From NCBI RefSeq assembly GCF_030463565.1, contig NC_134654.1, positions 17,376,202-17,440,201 on the forward strand: DNA of 64,000 nucleotides. Direction: 5' to 3'. The DNA is from Pelecanus crispus. Lineage: Eukaryota; Chordata; Aves; Pelecaniformes; Pelecanidae. Positions 28,901 to 40,345 of this stretch are shown here, in pieces (the first letter of the stretch is position 1; each line of letters opens with the position of its first letter). The translations under genes were made by a program, and so were the position numbers. Below the pieces are notes generated by a model, which saw nothing but the letters and a program-made list of their open reading frames with translations, was not told where the DNA came from and did not search any database.

Positions 28901-30662
28901 GGGCAAGGAAAGGGTTACTCCAGAGCGTTCACTCCTTCAGGACGTGTGGTCAGCAAAGGCCAGGAGCTAGAAGTTTGGAGTGAGCATGGTTGGCCAGCAG
29001 AGCTGGCACTCTCCAAAATTACTCTAACAGACATTCGCTGAGACTGATGAAGGAGATGTTAAAATAATCTTTTGGACAGAAGCAAGGGGCAGCTTCAGTG
29101 CTGTTGGAAGTGAAGCAGGATTTCATGGTCATCTGGGGAACTGTCCAGAAGTCCAAGAGCCAAAGGCATCTCTGCCATAACTGCTGTGGGCCAACCCTGG
29201 CACAGGGTCATCATCTCCTGTCCTGGTGCTGGGCATCTTATCCCCTGTGTCACCTGGAAGCATCACTTCCAACTGCCTTTGGGACGTTTTGAGATGGTTT
29301 ACAAAAATGTTTTCATGCCCAGTTTGGGCATATCAAGCACCCAGCTGAGCCCATGCTCAATGACAGAGCAGAGATATGATGTTTCTGCCCCTGCCCTCCC
29401 CAAAGGCTGGCTCCCCCCACAGGCACACCTTCTGCTCCATATGCTTTTCCTCCATGCTCCCAACCACAAGTTGAAGACGTTGGGTTGCTGCCTGTAAAGG
29501 TGTTGGAGATTCATTTCCGCAGTCTAAACAGTTTGGAGGAGTGTGCAGTCCCATGGGGATGGGGCAGTGCGAAGCTCTGCAGAACCATGGAGCTGTAGGG
29601 TATTGTACATGTTGTCCTGTACACCCCACAGGACTACATCCTGTAGCAGTACTTTGGAGCACCTGGAATAGTTTTGTGGTTGCTGGGTGGGCTCAGGAAA
29701 TGTCTTGATGCAGGCAGCACCCACACCAGGGCTTTGCTTGAGATCACTGTCAGCTCAGCTGTCAGGTTTAGGCATGGGCCATAGCTGAGAGCTGGGATTC
29801 CCTGACTCCCAGCCAAGGGAGCATTTGCTTGGGTCCGTCTTCATCATCTCTGTGATGCCAGAGATCACAAAAATGCATCAGCAAGACATTCACCTTTCTC
29901 CCTGTGGGCACTTGCGCTGGTTTCGCAGTGCCAAGCCACCATTCACATCCCTCAGGTGAGGCAGAGCCCCCACAACTTCAGGAGCTGTTAGAAAGCCAGA
30001 AGCAGCAATGCAAGCACTGGATCAGAGATTTTGGGGTGTCTGAGGAGGAAAGGTTTAGCCATTCTGGACTAGAGATGGCCTTTCCAAGCACAGATTTGCC
30101 CAGAGCTGGTGGGGACCTGGATGCTGCCGTGTTCCCCCACGGTCAGCACTGCTCAATCCCACAGCCCCATTGCAAGGGGCAGCTCATGCACCAGCTCCAT
30201 GCAGGGATGCCGCAGCCCGCAAGCAGCACCTGATGGAGGATTTCTGACTGATAATGCTGGGGAGGAAGGAAAAAAGGAAAGGAGGTGAAAGCTGTTCATT
30301 ACCATGGTCTCCTTGCAGGAGAACAAATCAAAACAGCCCTATTAATATGAACTGACCAGTTCTGGGGGGATCTGGGACCCCATGCAGACCCCCACTCCCA
30401 TTTTCTCAGCCCTGCTCTCTCCAGTGATGGGCTCACAGATTTAGGATTTGACATTTGGACCTGCAACCTCATTTTGCAGCTCAGCCTGGTGCACATCCCA
30501 CCCAGTGCAAACGGGAGACTCCCACCCACCCAGAGCCTCAGCAAGAAGTGCAGCCCCCTGGGAGCGTGCAGAGAGAAAGCGGGCAAGCACCCTTCACCCC
30601 CTGAAATGTTGAGGCCAAACTGTCAAGGCTGGGTCTGCCCTTCTAAGCCACAACTCCACTTT

Positions 30663-30770
30663 GGATCTCAGCCCACAAAGGTATTTAGGGCCCTACCTGG
30701 GGGAAATCAATAGGAATTTAGCTGCATAAATTGGGATTAGAAATCTGAATCCCCTTGGGAATCTAAGCCT
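30663..30770. mobile_element. Fossil of a small non-autonomous DNA transposon (MITE-like) with inverted ends
   Basis: The left end, with CAAAGGTATTTAG, and the right end, read on the opposite strand with CAAGGGGATTCAG, match at 10 of 13 positions and face each other across about 110 bases. The arrangement resembles an abundant amniote inverted-repeat element, known to me from turtle and crocodile genomes, whose ends read toward a TTAGG core. The copy is degraded and no target duplication is visible. It has no coding capacity. Family name unknown. Confidence 0.5.
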
Positions 30771-31140
30771 TATATCTGCATTTCGAGTTAGGTACCCAGG
30801 CCAAGAAATGTGGCTTTAATCGTTCTATCATGTCAGAATCAAGGGGCCTTTAATTTCCGTTACCGACATGTGGCTTTCACAGAGGCTTAAAGCTCATTTC
30901 GGAACTGCAAACGCAGCAAGACACAGTCTCGTGCAATGTCTTCTTGGGAACGCTGCTCAGCACCCTGAGCTCTGGCTGCCGGCACCTCCATCCCGCCCAA
31001 CCCCAAAAGCATCAGCACTCCGGCAGGAGTGGGGTGCATTAGCAAAGCATGGGGTCACCAGGGCCCCAGCTTCCAATAGCTTTCTGTCTCCTGCTAGCAG
31101 CCCCAGCCCTGCTCAAACAACCTCCCAAAATGACGAAATT

Positions 31141-31157
31141 AAAAAAAAAAAAAAAAA
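31141..31157. repeat. A17 homopolymer
   Basis: An uninterrupted run of 17 A within an A-rich patch extending to about 31190 in the large NTN1 intron. No retroposed gene body precedes it that I can recognise. Confidence 0.75.
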
Positions 31158-34100
31158 GCAATTTTTGCAAAAAAAATTAAGCAAAACAAAGAAGGTGTTT
31201 AGCTGTGAAAACTCTTTGCTCAGCCAGAGAATTAGTTATATCAAGGGGATGGGCTGAGCTGCAAAGCTGCTGAATGCTGTGCTGACACATTTTACTAAGC
31301 TGCGATGGACACGAAACAGCCGCCCACCACCTGCTCTCAACCCTCTGCGAACAAGTAGCACCAACTGCCTCTTCCCAGATCCGCTCCCACTCGGTTTATC
31401 CAGGAAACACAGAAAGTTTGTGCTTTCTCGCAGGTAAGCGGCCAGTCCCTACCAGCCTGAGGGACCCGGTGGGGAGGTGTAGGATGTCCCCCCTGTGAGT
31501 CGCAGTGCATTAGGTTGAGGTGGTGAAAAAAAAAAGCACTAGGGTCTGGTTGTGCTTCGGGTTTGCATCTCTGAAATGAGGATTTGCGCTGAAATATTTG
31601 TGCAGCTGAGCAAACTTAGGAAGGAAAGCACTGGGAGCAAGGGGAGGAGAGCGTTTGGATCTCACCACTTGATTTCTCTTGCATCCTGCTGTGGCCAGGG
31701 GTGTTTGAGCCCTTCAGAAGGGGGATGGCCAGGCCAAATGCAGGCTAGGAGGGACTCAGAGAAGTTTCACGATCTGTTGAGGGCAGACAAGCCCTGCCCG
31801 GGGCCAGACAGGCTGAGAGGGCAGGTCTGCCTGGGAGGAGGAGCAGGGCAGGGCAGCACTGGGTGAGAACCAATCCTTGTTCTGCACCCCCACGCACAGG
31901 GGACATCTGTGCGCACCATGGTAAGGCAGAGAGCTGGGGCTGACCCCATCCACCAGTCCCGTAGAGCAGAGCCAAATGGTGTCCACCCTATCATGCCTGT
32001 AGGGCCTGGGTGGACAGGACCTGGACGTTTACCACTCCATGCTTCAGGTAACAGGTTGTTCCCCATCTCAAAGGGGGCTTCACTTCTTTAGGCAGCCTCC
32101 TTTTACTCTCAGCCTGGTCTTTTGGTCAGACTCTGGCATCACCTTCCAAGGGCAGGTTACCCCTGGCTGATGCTCTGCAACCTCACAGAGATGGGCGAGA
32201 GGGACCTGCAGAATGGGGAGCTGCTCGTGCAGCCAGGACAAGCACACATCTCTTGGGACTCTCTAGGTTTGTGTAACAGAAGAATTTGGGGACAAATTGT
32301 GCAAGAGTCTCACATCGTATGTGTATCTCCTGTACACATGCACAAGTCACTGAAACGGCATTTAGAGCACTCCAGGCTACAAATCAATCCTCCCATTTCA
32401 GCCTGCTTCCCCTTCCTCCCAGCCCTTCCCCAGCCTTCGAGCTTGGCTCTGCTATCACCTTCTATCAGGGGACCAGCAGCCCAGCAAACCTTCCCCCAGA
32501 GCCTAAACTGCTGAAATGTCGCATGATGAATGAGAGCAGGGTCTTTTCTAGGCGTTAGGCAGCGTTGAAATAATATCCTGCAGCATCCCCTCCGTGCACT
32601 TTCCTTATGCAAGCAGCAATCTTGCAGCATCACCCCATGTATGCAGCACTGCTTACCAGCAAACACAAACTCAAAGTTTTGCTCTGAGAAATTTCATTTG
32701 CCCTCCAAAAGAGACCCTGGAGGACCTCCAAGTCACCCCGGAGAGCTCCCCACATAGGAGACAAAGGAAATGAACTGGGGCAAATCCCCCACCCATGTAA
32801 ATCAGCCCTAGCATCTGGTGATTTACCCTGATTTACACCAGCTGGCTCTGGACACATCAGGTTCAATTTAAACCAGCTGAGGCTCTGGCACAGTCCATGG
32901 GGTTGGGAGAAAAAGAAAGAGAAAGAGGAGTTGTGTTAGTAAAAGCAGGGTTAGACCTGGGCTGTAGCTGGGTGTCTTGAGCCCCAAATCTGGTTTCAGG
33001 TTTGCACCCAGGGAGCAAGCAGAGGCTGTGGGGATGGGGTGCTGTCCTGCAGGACTTGAGGAGCAGCTGGGTGGTGCCCCATCATCTCACAGACTTGCTG
33101 TCTGGGAAGTGGTGCTGGGATGGGTTTCTGGCAGGTCTACAATCTCAGACAGACTGGAAACATCGTGGCAGGAGCATAGAGATTGGGAAGCTCTGATGTG
33201 GCTAGGGATGCTTCTGTGGGGAGAGGCTGCTGAAGAGACTTGAGGTTGTTCTTGTGAGTGGTCTGGACTGAAGTCCAGAGTGATGGTTTCTATGTGATTG
33301 CTATTTCTTGGGGCTGGATCCCAGAAGCAGTACTGAGGGGCTGGTGGAGGATCCCAAGGCTGAGCCATGGGGCGTGCAGGTGGGAGTTGCTTTCCACCCC
33401 TGCCTGTCACTAGTGCTCAGAGCCAGCTGATCACCAGGATCTGTCTGACTTGGATTTGTCCAGAGGAGGAGAAATCTGCAGCCAGAGCTCCCAAGCATTG
33501 TCCTTACTCAGTTGCTTGCTCCCTGCCTGCCCAAGGGCAGGGTCCACCTCTTCTGCAGATCAGCTACTGCATAGAGGATGAGATACAACAGCAGTGATAG
33601 GTATCTATAGTGCTCCATGACTCTCATGCCAGAGGAGAACCATCATCATGATTGCTATAACTTGTTAATGTCCTGAAAACATCAGCAATCTGCAGCTGAG
33701 CAGGATCATGCCAGCTGCCCAGCGAAGCAGCTCGATGGCATGTCTCTTGCCAGTCCCCTGCTCCACCAAGCAGGTGAAGGAAAGCTTTTGTGGGCTGTTA
33801 GGCTGTTGCATGCACATTTATTTCCCTTATAGATTATTTTTTCCCTGTTTATAGCCAGGAACATCTTACCAGGGAGTTGGATCAGGAATATTTCTGTTCC
33901 CTGGACTCGGTGACACCAGGCAGGCGTATCCCAGTGCATGGTGGCATCCCACCATGTACGCATGGCTAGGGCTTTGCTAATGAATTGGATCCTCTGAACT
34001 ACAGCTCTTATGGAATAACTACTCTTTTTTCAGTGAACTTCAAGTTTTGTGTGATGTTCAGGGCCACATTAGATGAGAAAAGCCAAGGGGAATCATCAGC

Positions 34101-35559
34101 TGTTGGAACCCCTTGGCCATTGGCTGGATTTCCAAGGGCTCTGGGCAGTCAGAGCTGGGCAAAGATCTCAGACAGGCCTCCTGGAGGAAGAAGGTGCCCC
34201 ACTTCATATCATAGCTTTTGCTTTTGGCCCTGGCTAGGTCATACTGAAAGAGTGTGAAGCCATGTATTACAGTGGGTGCTCTCCTGAGGAATGGGAGCAG
34301 CAGGCAGCAGCAGGGCAGGAGGATGGTGCTGAGATGAGGTGAATCTCTACGTGGCCATGGTGAGAGCGGCTGGGACACACATGGATCAGAGGTGTTGGTA
34401 CTGATGTGGTACTTGATGATCTTGGGATGTGTGGGTGTTCAGCTCTCTGGGTTTCCTTCTCTTGTTGGTTCCCCCACTCAAGCTGAAAAAGAAGCTGCTG
34501 CTTGGCTCAGGCTGGGTTTAGGGTCCATGAGACCTCTTGAAGCATCTCCTTTCCACCTGAGGAAGTTCCCCATGTTTCTGAACCCACTTCCCACCCCAGG
34601 AACACCTCCTGCACTGAGGCTGTTGAGCTGAGAGGGTGCAGAGCACTCTGTGCAACATCTGGAGACCTCGGTGCTTTCCTTGCCTGGGCTGGCTTTGAGC
34701 ATCTACCACTGGAGACCACCTCCTCCAACAGGGCCCGGTCCCAAAGCTGGCTTCATATCACAGTCCCTGTGTACACAGCAGAGCTGCAAGCAGAGCTATC
34801 GCTGGGAAATGCTATAGCTGCAACGGCTGTGCAGCCACCCCCCAGCTCTGTGTCTCAGTTTCCCCTTGCAGCCTGCTTAGTGTGAGCTTCTGTAGGAAGG
34901 AACTGCTTCTTGCATGTGTTCCTGCAGTACATAAGATATGGGGCCTTGAGCCCTCCTGAGGCTGTGGCACATGTCATCCCAGTGCAAGACACAGCTGTGC
35001 TTAAGGGGGATGCTGCACAGCTTCTCCCCCAGGGTTTCAGGTCATGGTCCACTGGAGAGCATGGACAGGAGCTTGGGGTGTTGCATGGGCAAGTGTGGTT
35101 CTGGTCTGGCACTGTCAATGTGGCCTGGGGCAGGGTACAGGCACCCCGTGTCCACTGGCCATGGGGTACCAGCAGCATCCCGCCCCACTTGCAGAGCCCC
35201 AGGGCCCTGCTATGGCATTTCAGCAAGCTTTCACACCTGGTCTCCAATGGTGGCTGTGGAGGAACGGTGGGCAGGTGGGAGAGGTGGAGATGCCCAAGGA
35301 CTATCACTGTACCAAGGCCTCCCACTGGGGCCAGATGTATCCCATTTTCCCCCCAATATGGGGTTTTCATGGTGCTGGGGGCTTCTCTCTAGCACCCATG
35401 GGTGCTGAGGAGACGAGGGATGTGCATGGCCAGCATGTCTATGAGCCAGTCCCGATGCTGGCATGGGGTGGCACATCTCCAGCCGCTGTGGCGTTGCCTG
35501 GCTGTGGTGCCACTGGGATATTCCCACCAGTGGCTGGAGGGCACCGACTGCATGATGCC

Positions 35560-35760
35560 GTCCAGCGGCACCCTGCACAAGAGCGGTTCCCTGGGAGCAG
35601 CAGCTACCGGAGCAGGGCTCAGCGTCCCTGCAGCCGCCCGGGACCGTGGCCCAGCTCCAGCCCCGCCAGCCCTGGCAGCGCTGCCAGGCTGCCGTGCCAG
35701 AGCTCCTGCCTGCCCGCCGCGCCGGCTGCCGCGCTGCCCGAGCGAAGCCAACGTGTCCCA
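35560..35760. promoter_or_regulatory. CpG-dense block upstream of the first NTR exon
   Basis: About 200 bases with clustered CpG (GCCGCCCGGGACCG, CCCGCCGCGCCGGCTGCCGCGC) stand out from CpG-poor flanks, about 0.6-0.8 kb before the exon at 36352. No TATA box is evident. It could be a small orphan CpG island or an internal promoter; it could also be a GC-rich intronic patch without function. The call rests only on composition. Confidence 0.35.
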
Positions 35761-36351
35761 GCAGTGGGGGCCCATTAGAAATGAAATGTTCCTACTGGGG
35801 TATTTTATTTGCACACTTCAGTAGAGTGGACACCAAAAGGCTTTGCTAATGCTTCATGGGCTGCTAATTTCCTCTCTGACCCACATTGTCGGAGGGTGAC
35901 CCCAGCCCGAATCTCTCGGCAATGAATGCCAAAGGCTGACACTGGCCTGGGTTAGGGGTGACAATGGGGCCTCTGTGGGCTCCGGGCAGGCTCCAGTTGG
36001 GAGCTGGAGAACAGGGGGAATTTGTGTGGCTCTCAAAAGCTCTGGGTGGCACAATAAGGGAGGCCCCGGGGTCTCCCAGGAAGACAGAGGCAGCCCAGGG
36101 AAGCCGGGCTGGGGGAGGCGGGCGGGAGGATGGTTTCCTTTGTGAAAAGCTTTCTTTAGAAAGGAAGGTTTTTCTGAATGCCCCCTTAGACGACCCAATC
36201 GGGGCCTGGCAGATGGATATCACAGGCACGCTGCTTATTCATGGCAGGCTGCAGCTTTGAGCCGTCCCCCCGCTTCCCCCAGCCTTTTATTCATTTTAAG
36301 GCTAATTTGTTTTGTTAATGTTTTCTTGCCCTCCCCCTCTCTCCTGTGCAG

Positions 36352-36426
36352 ATTGTGACTCATACTGCAAAGCCTCCAAGGGGAAGCTGAAGATCAACAT
36401 GAAGAAGTACTGTAAGAAAGACTATG
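36352..36426 (+). CDS. NTN1: Netrin-1, first NTR (C345C) domain exon
   Basis: The 75-base exon starts the C-terminal netrin-like (NTR/C345C) domain, a heparin-binding, OB-fold-like module shared with complement C3-C5, TIMPs and secreted frizzled-related proteins. It reads [17 protein letters not shown] followed by KKYCKKDY, then one base of an Ala codon. Its three cysteines (DC, YC, YC) pair with those of the last exon. The acceptor is CTCTCTCCTGTGCAG (AG at 36350-36351) and the donor is a strong GTGAGT at 36427. It is phase 1 at both ends. The protein matches netrin-1 essentially exactly, which rules out netrin-4 and the G-netrins. Skipping this exon would keep the frame but remove half of the NTR cysteines. 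Confidence 0.96.
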
Positions 36427-37392
36427 GTGAGTTGCCGCTCGGCCGTCGCTTCCCAGGGACGAGCAGTTGCAAAGGGATGCAGAGCAGGAACATCTCCCTC
36501 CCAGGGTGCCCCCAAGCCCACCGAGCCCAGGGGCAGGTTGCTGGTTGGGTCTCAACTGTGCCAGGCCAGGCAGCCCAGCTCCGCGGCAACTGCCTGTGCT
36601 GGGGTGTGCACTGGGCAATCTGGAGCATGGCTTTTGCCAGGTTTGGAGAGGAAGCCGTGGGGAGTGATGCTTGACAAAGCCGCGATGGAATGTGTTGCTT
36701 GGAAAATATGAGTCCCCCTGCAGATGCTGAGGCAACCCCCAAATCAGGGTCCATAGTGTCTTCATCCCAAGGGGTCTTCTGGGTTGCGATGACACCGTGT
36801 CCTGTCTCTTCTCACTGTGCTGTTTTAAAACTTGTGGCTGTTTTAAAACTGTGGCTTTTAAAACTTGTGTTTTGCTGTGGGGACAAGCAGCAGGTGGTTC
36901 CCCATCACCTGATCCATCCAGGCATGGGGCCACCCCAGCACAGGCAGGTGGGGAGGGATGGCTCCACTGCGGTCCCTCCTGCCTAGAGGATCACCCTCCC
37001 TTGCCAGCCATGCCAATGCTATTGGGGTGAGCCAAGCATCAGGAACAGGACTGACCTGTAAAAGTGAGGTAGAGCTGGTTAAATACAGGCACTCTCTGCT
37101 GGAGGATGTGTAGAAATGGTGCTAAGCATACCTAGGGGCTGGAAATTATCTCACCCCCCCAAAGACTGTAGTGAGGGGGAGCAAAGTGTCTGCAGGCAGG
37201 GCCAAATGTGAACGTTCACGTTTGACCCAGGGATGGGGAGCGGGCTGTGCACAGGTGAGCCTGGCTTTGAGCTGAGCTTTCAAACACGTGAACAACCAGG
37301 GAATTACGAGGCGCTGCAGGGCAGGGTTTAGCATCCACCGGGGCTGTGATTGCCCCAGTGTCTGCCAGCTCTTCCCCTCCACAGTAGAGGAA

Positions 37393-37455
37393 TACATACC
37401 ATATATATGTATATGCGTGCATATACTTATGTGTGTGTGCTCATATATATATTTT
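37393..37455. repeat. AT/GT alternating microsatellite
   Basis: Imperfect (TA)n, (TG)n and TATATGTATATGCGTG-like units over about 60 bases in the last NTN1 intron. The alternating purine-pyrimidine pattern could adopt Z-DNA or cruciform structure. No gene is visible. Confidence 0.7.
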
Positions 37456-40301
37456 CACCAAATTGCCAAGGGAAAAAAAACCCCGTCCCATCTGCATCAA
37501 AGCATCCAGAAGTGGTGATACCTCCTCCCTCCTTCAAATACACTCACAGCAGCAGCTCAGTGTGTCTGGGAAGTGTTTGCAAAAGCAGAACGAATTCCCA
37601 TTTAATAGCCCTTCCCTGGACAAGGCATTTCCCAGCAGGGCCATCCGAGGGATGCTCCACGCTGGCTTTGTGCTCTGGAACCTCCCCGCGAGCCTGGGGG
37701 AAGGAACAGGGCTCAGAGGTAAACGTTTTCTTTGCATTTCCATTTATTCTTCCATTACCCATGCGGCAAAATGGTTGTGAGGAGCATCCCTCGGCAAGGA
37801 CGAGCTACCAAGGCTGGGCCCTGCTCATGGTATGCATCCAGCAAGGCTGCGCTGAGGTCTGGCCATGCTTGTTGGAGCTGCCGGGGGATCATCAGATGTT
37901 GGAAAGGTCAAAAAAATGCCTTTTCCCTTGGAGAAAAGGGTTAAATTGCACATGAGAAAGTCACTGCTAGAACATGAGGTTATTAAAGACAGGAGGGGGC
38001 TGATCACCAGGCTACTAAAGCCACTGGGATTCTCGCAGGTGGATTCTCTGCTGGCTAATAAGGTACAAATATGTTTTCCCCATGTGGCATGTGCATCCCT
38101 TCATTTTCCCACCTTGCTTCTCCGGTATCTCCTAAGCGCTGAGCATACACTGGAGCATTTGCTCTCTGAAGAGGGGAGAAAGCAGCCATTTGATTGCAGG
38201 AAACTTATATGTGTTGTGATCCAATTGGCCCCAGGGGTTCGGAGGATTGTAGGGAGGAAAAGAAGGCACGTGCATTGGCCTCGAAGCATGTTTGCCAGCC
38301 GAGCAGCTGCTCTAGGGGCGAGGGTTGTGATGTTTCGGTGGTGGCAGCACTTGGGCTTTGCTCGAGGGGTGGCCCCAGCATGGTTTTGCTCCTTGGCTTG
38401 TCCAGTCTCACAGGGGAGGTGTTTCTTGGGGTTTGGGTGAAAGCTTGTGCTTGGTTTTGTTTGAGGCTGTAATGTGGGCTCACAAGCTTCAACAGACCCT
38501 GGGGAGACGATGGCAGCTCTAGAGCTGTCTCAGACAAGAGAAAACCCCAGAGCAATGGATAGGGGTGTTGGAAAGAGCTTTTCTTGTCTCTTCTATCACG
38601 CAGCATCACTTCTGCAAAAGCACAAAGCTGCTTGCTGGTTCAGGGCGAGGGGACACAGGCTGTTCCAGCGCAGGAACCGGGGTGCTCCCACTCGAGCCCT
38701 CCTAGCCCGGGGGAGGTCCCCAACCAGCCCTGCAGCAAATTTGCTTTTTCAAGAGCAAACCAGCCTGGCAAGGCAGCAGGGTAAGCGATGCCGCAGCACA
38801 GCCTGGCCGTGCTGGGGCAGCCCATGCTTTTGACAGGGCCAGGGAGGGAAGAAAAGGTTGAAAAGGTGCAGGGAGGGATAATAAAGACTTTGGGACTGAC
38901 ACCCCAGCAGGAAGCCAATTAGGAGGCTCTTTTCCTCACCGTTACGCCGGCATCGCAGGGATGAATGTCCTAAAAGGCCCTAATTAGCTTGAACAGAGTT
39001 ACTTCTCCCGCAGGCTCAATCGGGAAGCTATCATCCGCCCTGCGCTCCTCAATGGGGCTTTTTAGCTCCCCGTTTCATTCAGAGATTCAAAGGGGATATT
39101 TTCCCTTATTTATTTTTCTTATCTGTTTGGTTTTGTTGGGTTTGTGGGGTTTTTTTTCTTTTTATCTTAAATTGGGCTCTTTCCCGCGAGATGGGTTTTG
39201 GTGCAAATATTTGCAGTGAAACAGGGCGTGGGGAGGGCAGGCTGGGAGATTTCGGCGGAGGGGGGAGGCAAGAACAGAAGCAGAAAACCTTTTTCTGGGT
39301 TTATTTTGCCTGCCTGATGGAGCGCAGGGGTCGCTCAGCTCCCAGAAAACCAGGGGTAGAGAAGGGGGTTTGCTGGGTGGGACAGTTAAAAGTCACCCGG
39401 GGAAGCAGGGTGATCCCTGCTGAGGATGGAGATTCCCCCACAGCCCAAAAGGAGAGGGGATTATTTTATTAGAGCAGGTGATGCAGCTCCAGATGATGCA
39501 GGAGCACCCATCGCTCACTTGGGTGTCACCGTTTCAGCCCGATCTTTGGGCTTTTTCCCACTGTCTGTGTGTTCGTGGTTAATCCGAGTGGGATGGGTGG
39601 CTGTCGTAAAAGAAACCCGGTGCTTTTTAACCCTCATCTGTCCCCCGGCCCCCGGGGCCCAATCCTGCACAGATGATGCTGGAGGGTTTTGCTGGGTACC
39701 GGCACTGTGGTCCCAGCTGTTGCCCTTGTGCCCTCCCCATGGCCCTGGTGCAGCACTGGGGAGGGGACGGGGGCGAGGAGTGGGATCCTCCTCTGAAAGG
39801 TGAGATCATCTGCTCACTTTGCCCTTTCTTGGGGAAAAAAAAAAAAGAAGTAAAAAAAATATCCTTCCTTTTGCGGAGACTTCACTTAGTCACCCCCTTT
39901 GTCGAGAGGAGCTTGGCAGGGGCTGGTGGAAAAAAGCAAAACGTGTTTTCAAAAGGCAGCTTGAAAAGAGAGAAGCGGCGAGAAAAAATCTGAATCCACA
40001 CAAAAACGCAAGGCGGGGGAGAAGCAGCATCCCCAGCCTGTCCCGGCTCGCAGCCCCTTCCACCACCCTAGAAGGTGGAGAAAGCCCATTCCTGGAGCGG
40101 GAAATCGCTGAGCAATCCCTCCCGGTAACCGTGTGCGGAGGGAGCGAGCCAGGGCAGCGAGGGGTCCCCGGCACTGCAGGGAGGGACCGCGCCGGGCCAG
40201 GGCGCACCCAGACCAGCCAGGATTAGGGGTCATAAATCTCCAATATTAAACCGGTAGGAAATTGGCAACCGGAGGCAGGCAAAGCCACTGCCAAATAAAT
40301 T

Positions 40302-40345
40302 GGGGGGGGGGGGGGGGGGCGGGGAGGGAAAGGGGGAGGGGGAAA
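40302..40345 (+). repeat. G18 run and G-rich tract (strong G-quadruplex motif)
   Basis: Eighteen consecutive G at 40302-40319 are followed by CGGGGAGGGAAAGGGGGAGGGGG. This gives many runs of three or more G with one- to three-base loops on the coding strand of the NTN1 intron. It meets the usual four-tract quadruplex pattern several times over. The length of the G run may be unreliable in any assembly. Confidence 0.85.

Larger units (their letters stand above)
15606..36351 (+). other. NTN1: Large NTN1 intron between the linker and first NTR exons (20.7 kb)
   Basis: A phase-1 intron from donor GTATGT to acceptor CCTGTGCAG at 36343-36351. Most of it is GC-rich unique sequence with no recognisable gene. 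It contains a T19 run (16092-16110), a three-copy 15-base repeat (16321-16365), a solo LTR in antisense orientation (24329-24890), a TGAT/TGAC-rich patch (25599-25635), a CATCCCTCC-type repeat (25884-25970), a small inverted-repeat element (30663-30770), an A17 run (31141-31157) and a CpG-dense block (about 35560-35760). AT-rich blocks at about 21535-21640, 26335-26410 and 27300-27365 stand out from their GC-rich flanks and may be conserved non-coding elements. Long open frames such as 27118-27846 and 35044-35778 are rejected as coding. Confidence 0.85.

Noticed and set aside
33268-33285. A perfect 8-base inverted repeat (TCTGGACT, two-base loop, AGTCCAGA).
   Set aside because: It is too short, with too small a loop, for a terminator or RNA gene; palindromes of this size are expected by chance in 64 kb.
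34845-34880. A CTCTGTGTCTCAGTTTCCCC phrase resembling antisense MIR.
   Set aside because: Only one short phrase matches and the flanks do not continue the MIR order.
35044-35778. A 244-codon open frame on the plus strand upstream of the first NTR exon.
   Set aside because: The translation is low in family-like structure and has the Trp/Gly/Ala/Pro bias of GC-rich intron DNA. There is no in-frame splice site toward netrin, and several overlapping frames are equally open.
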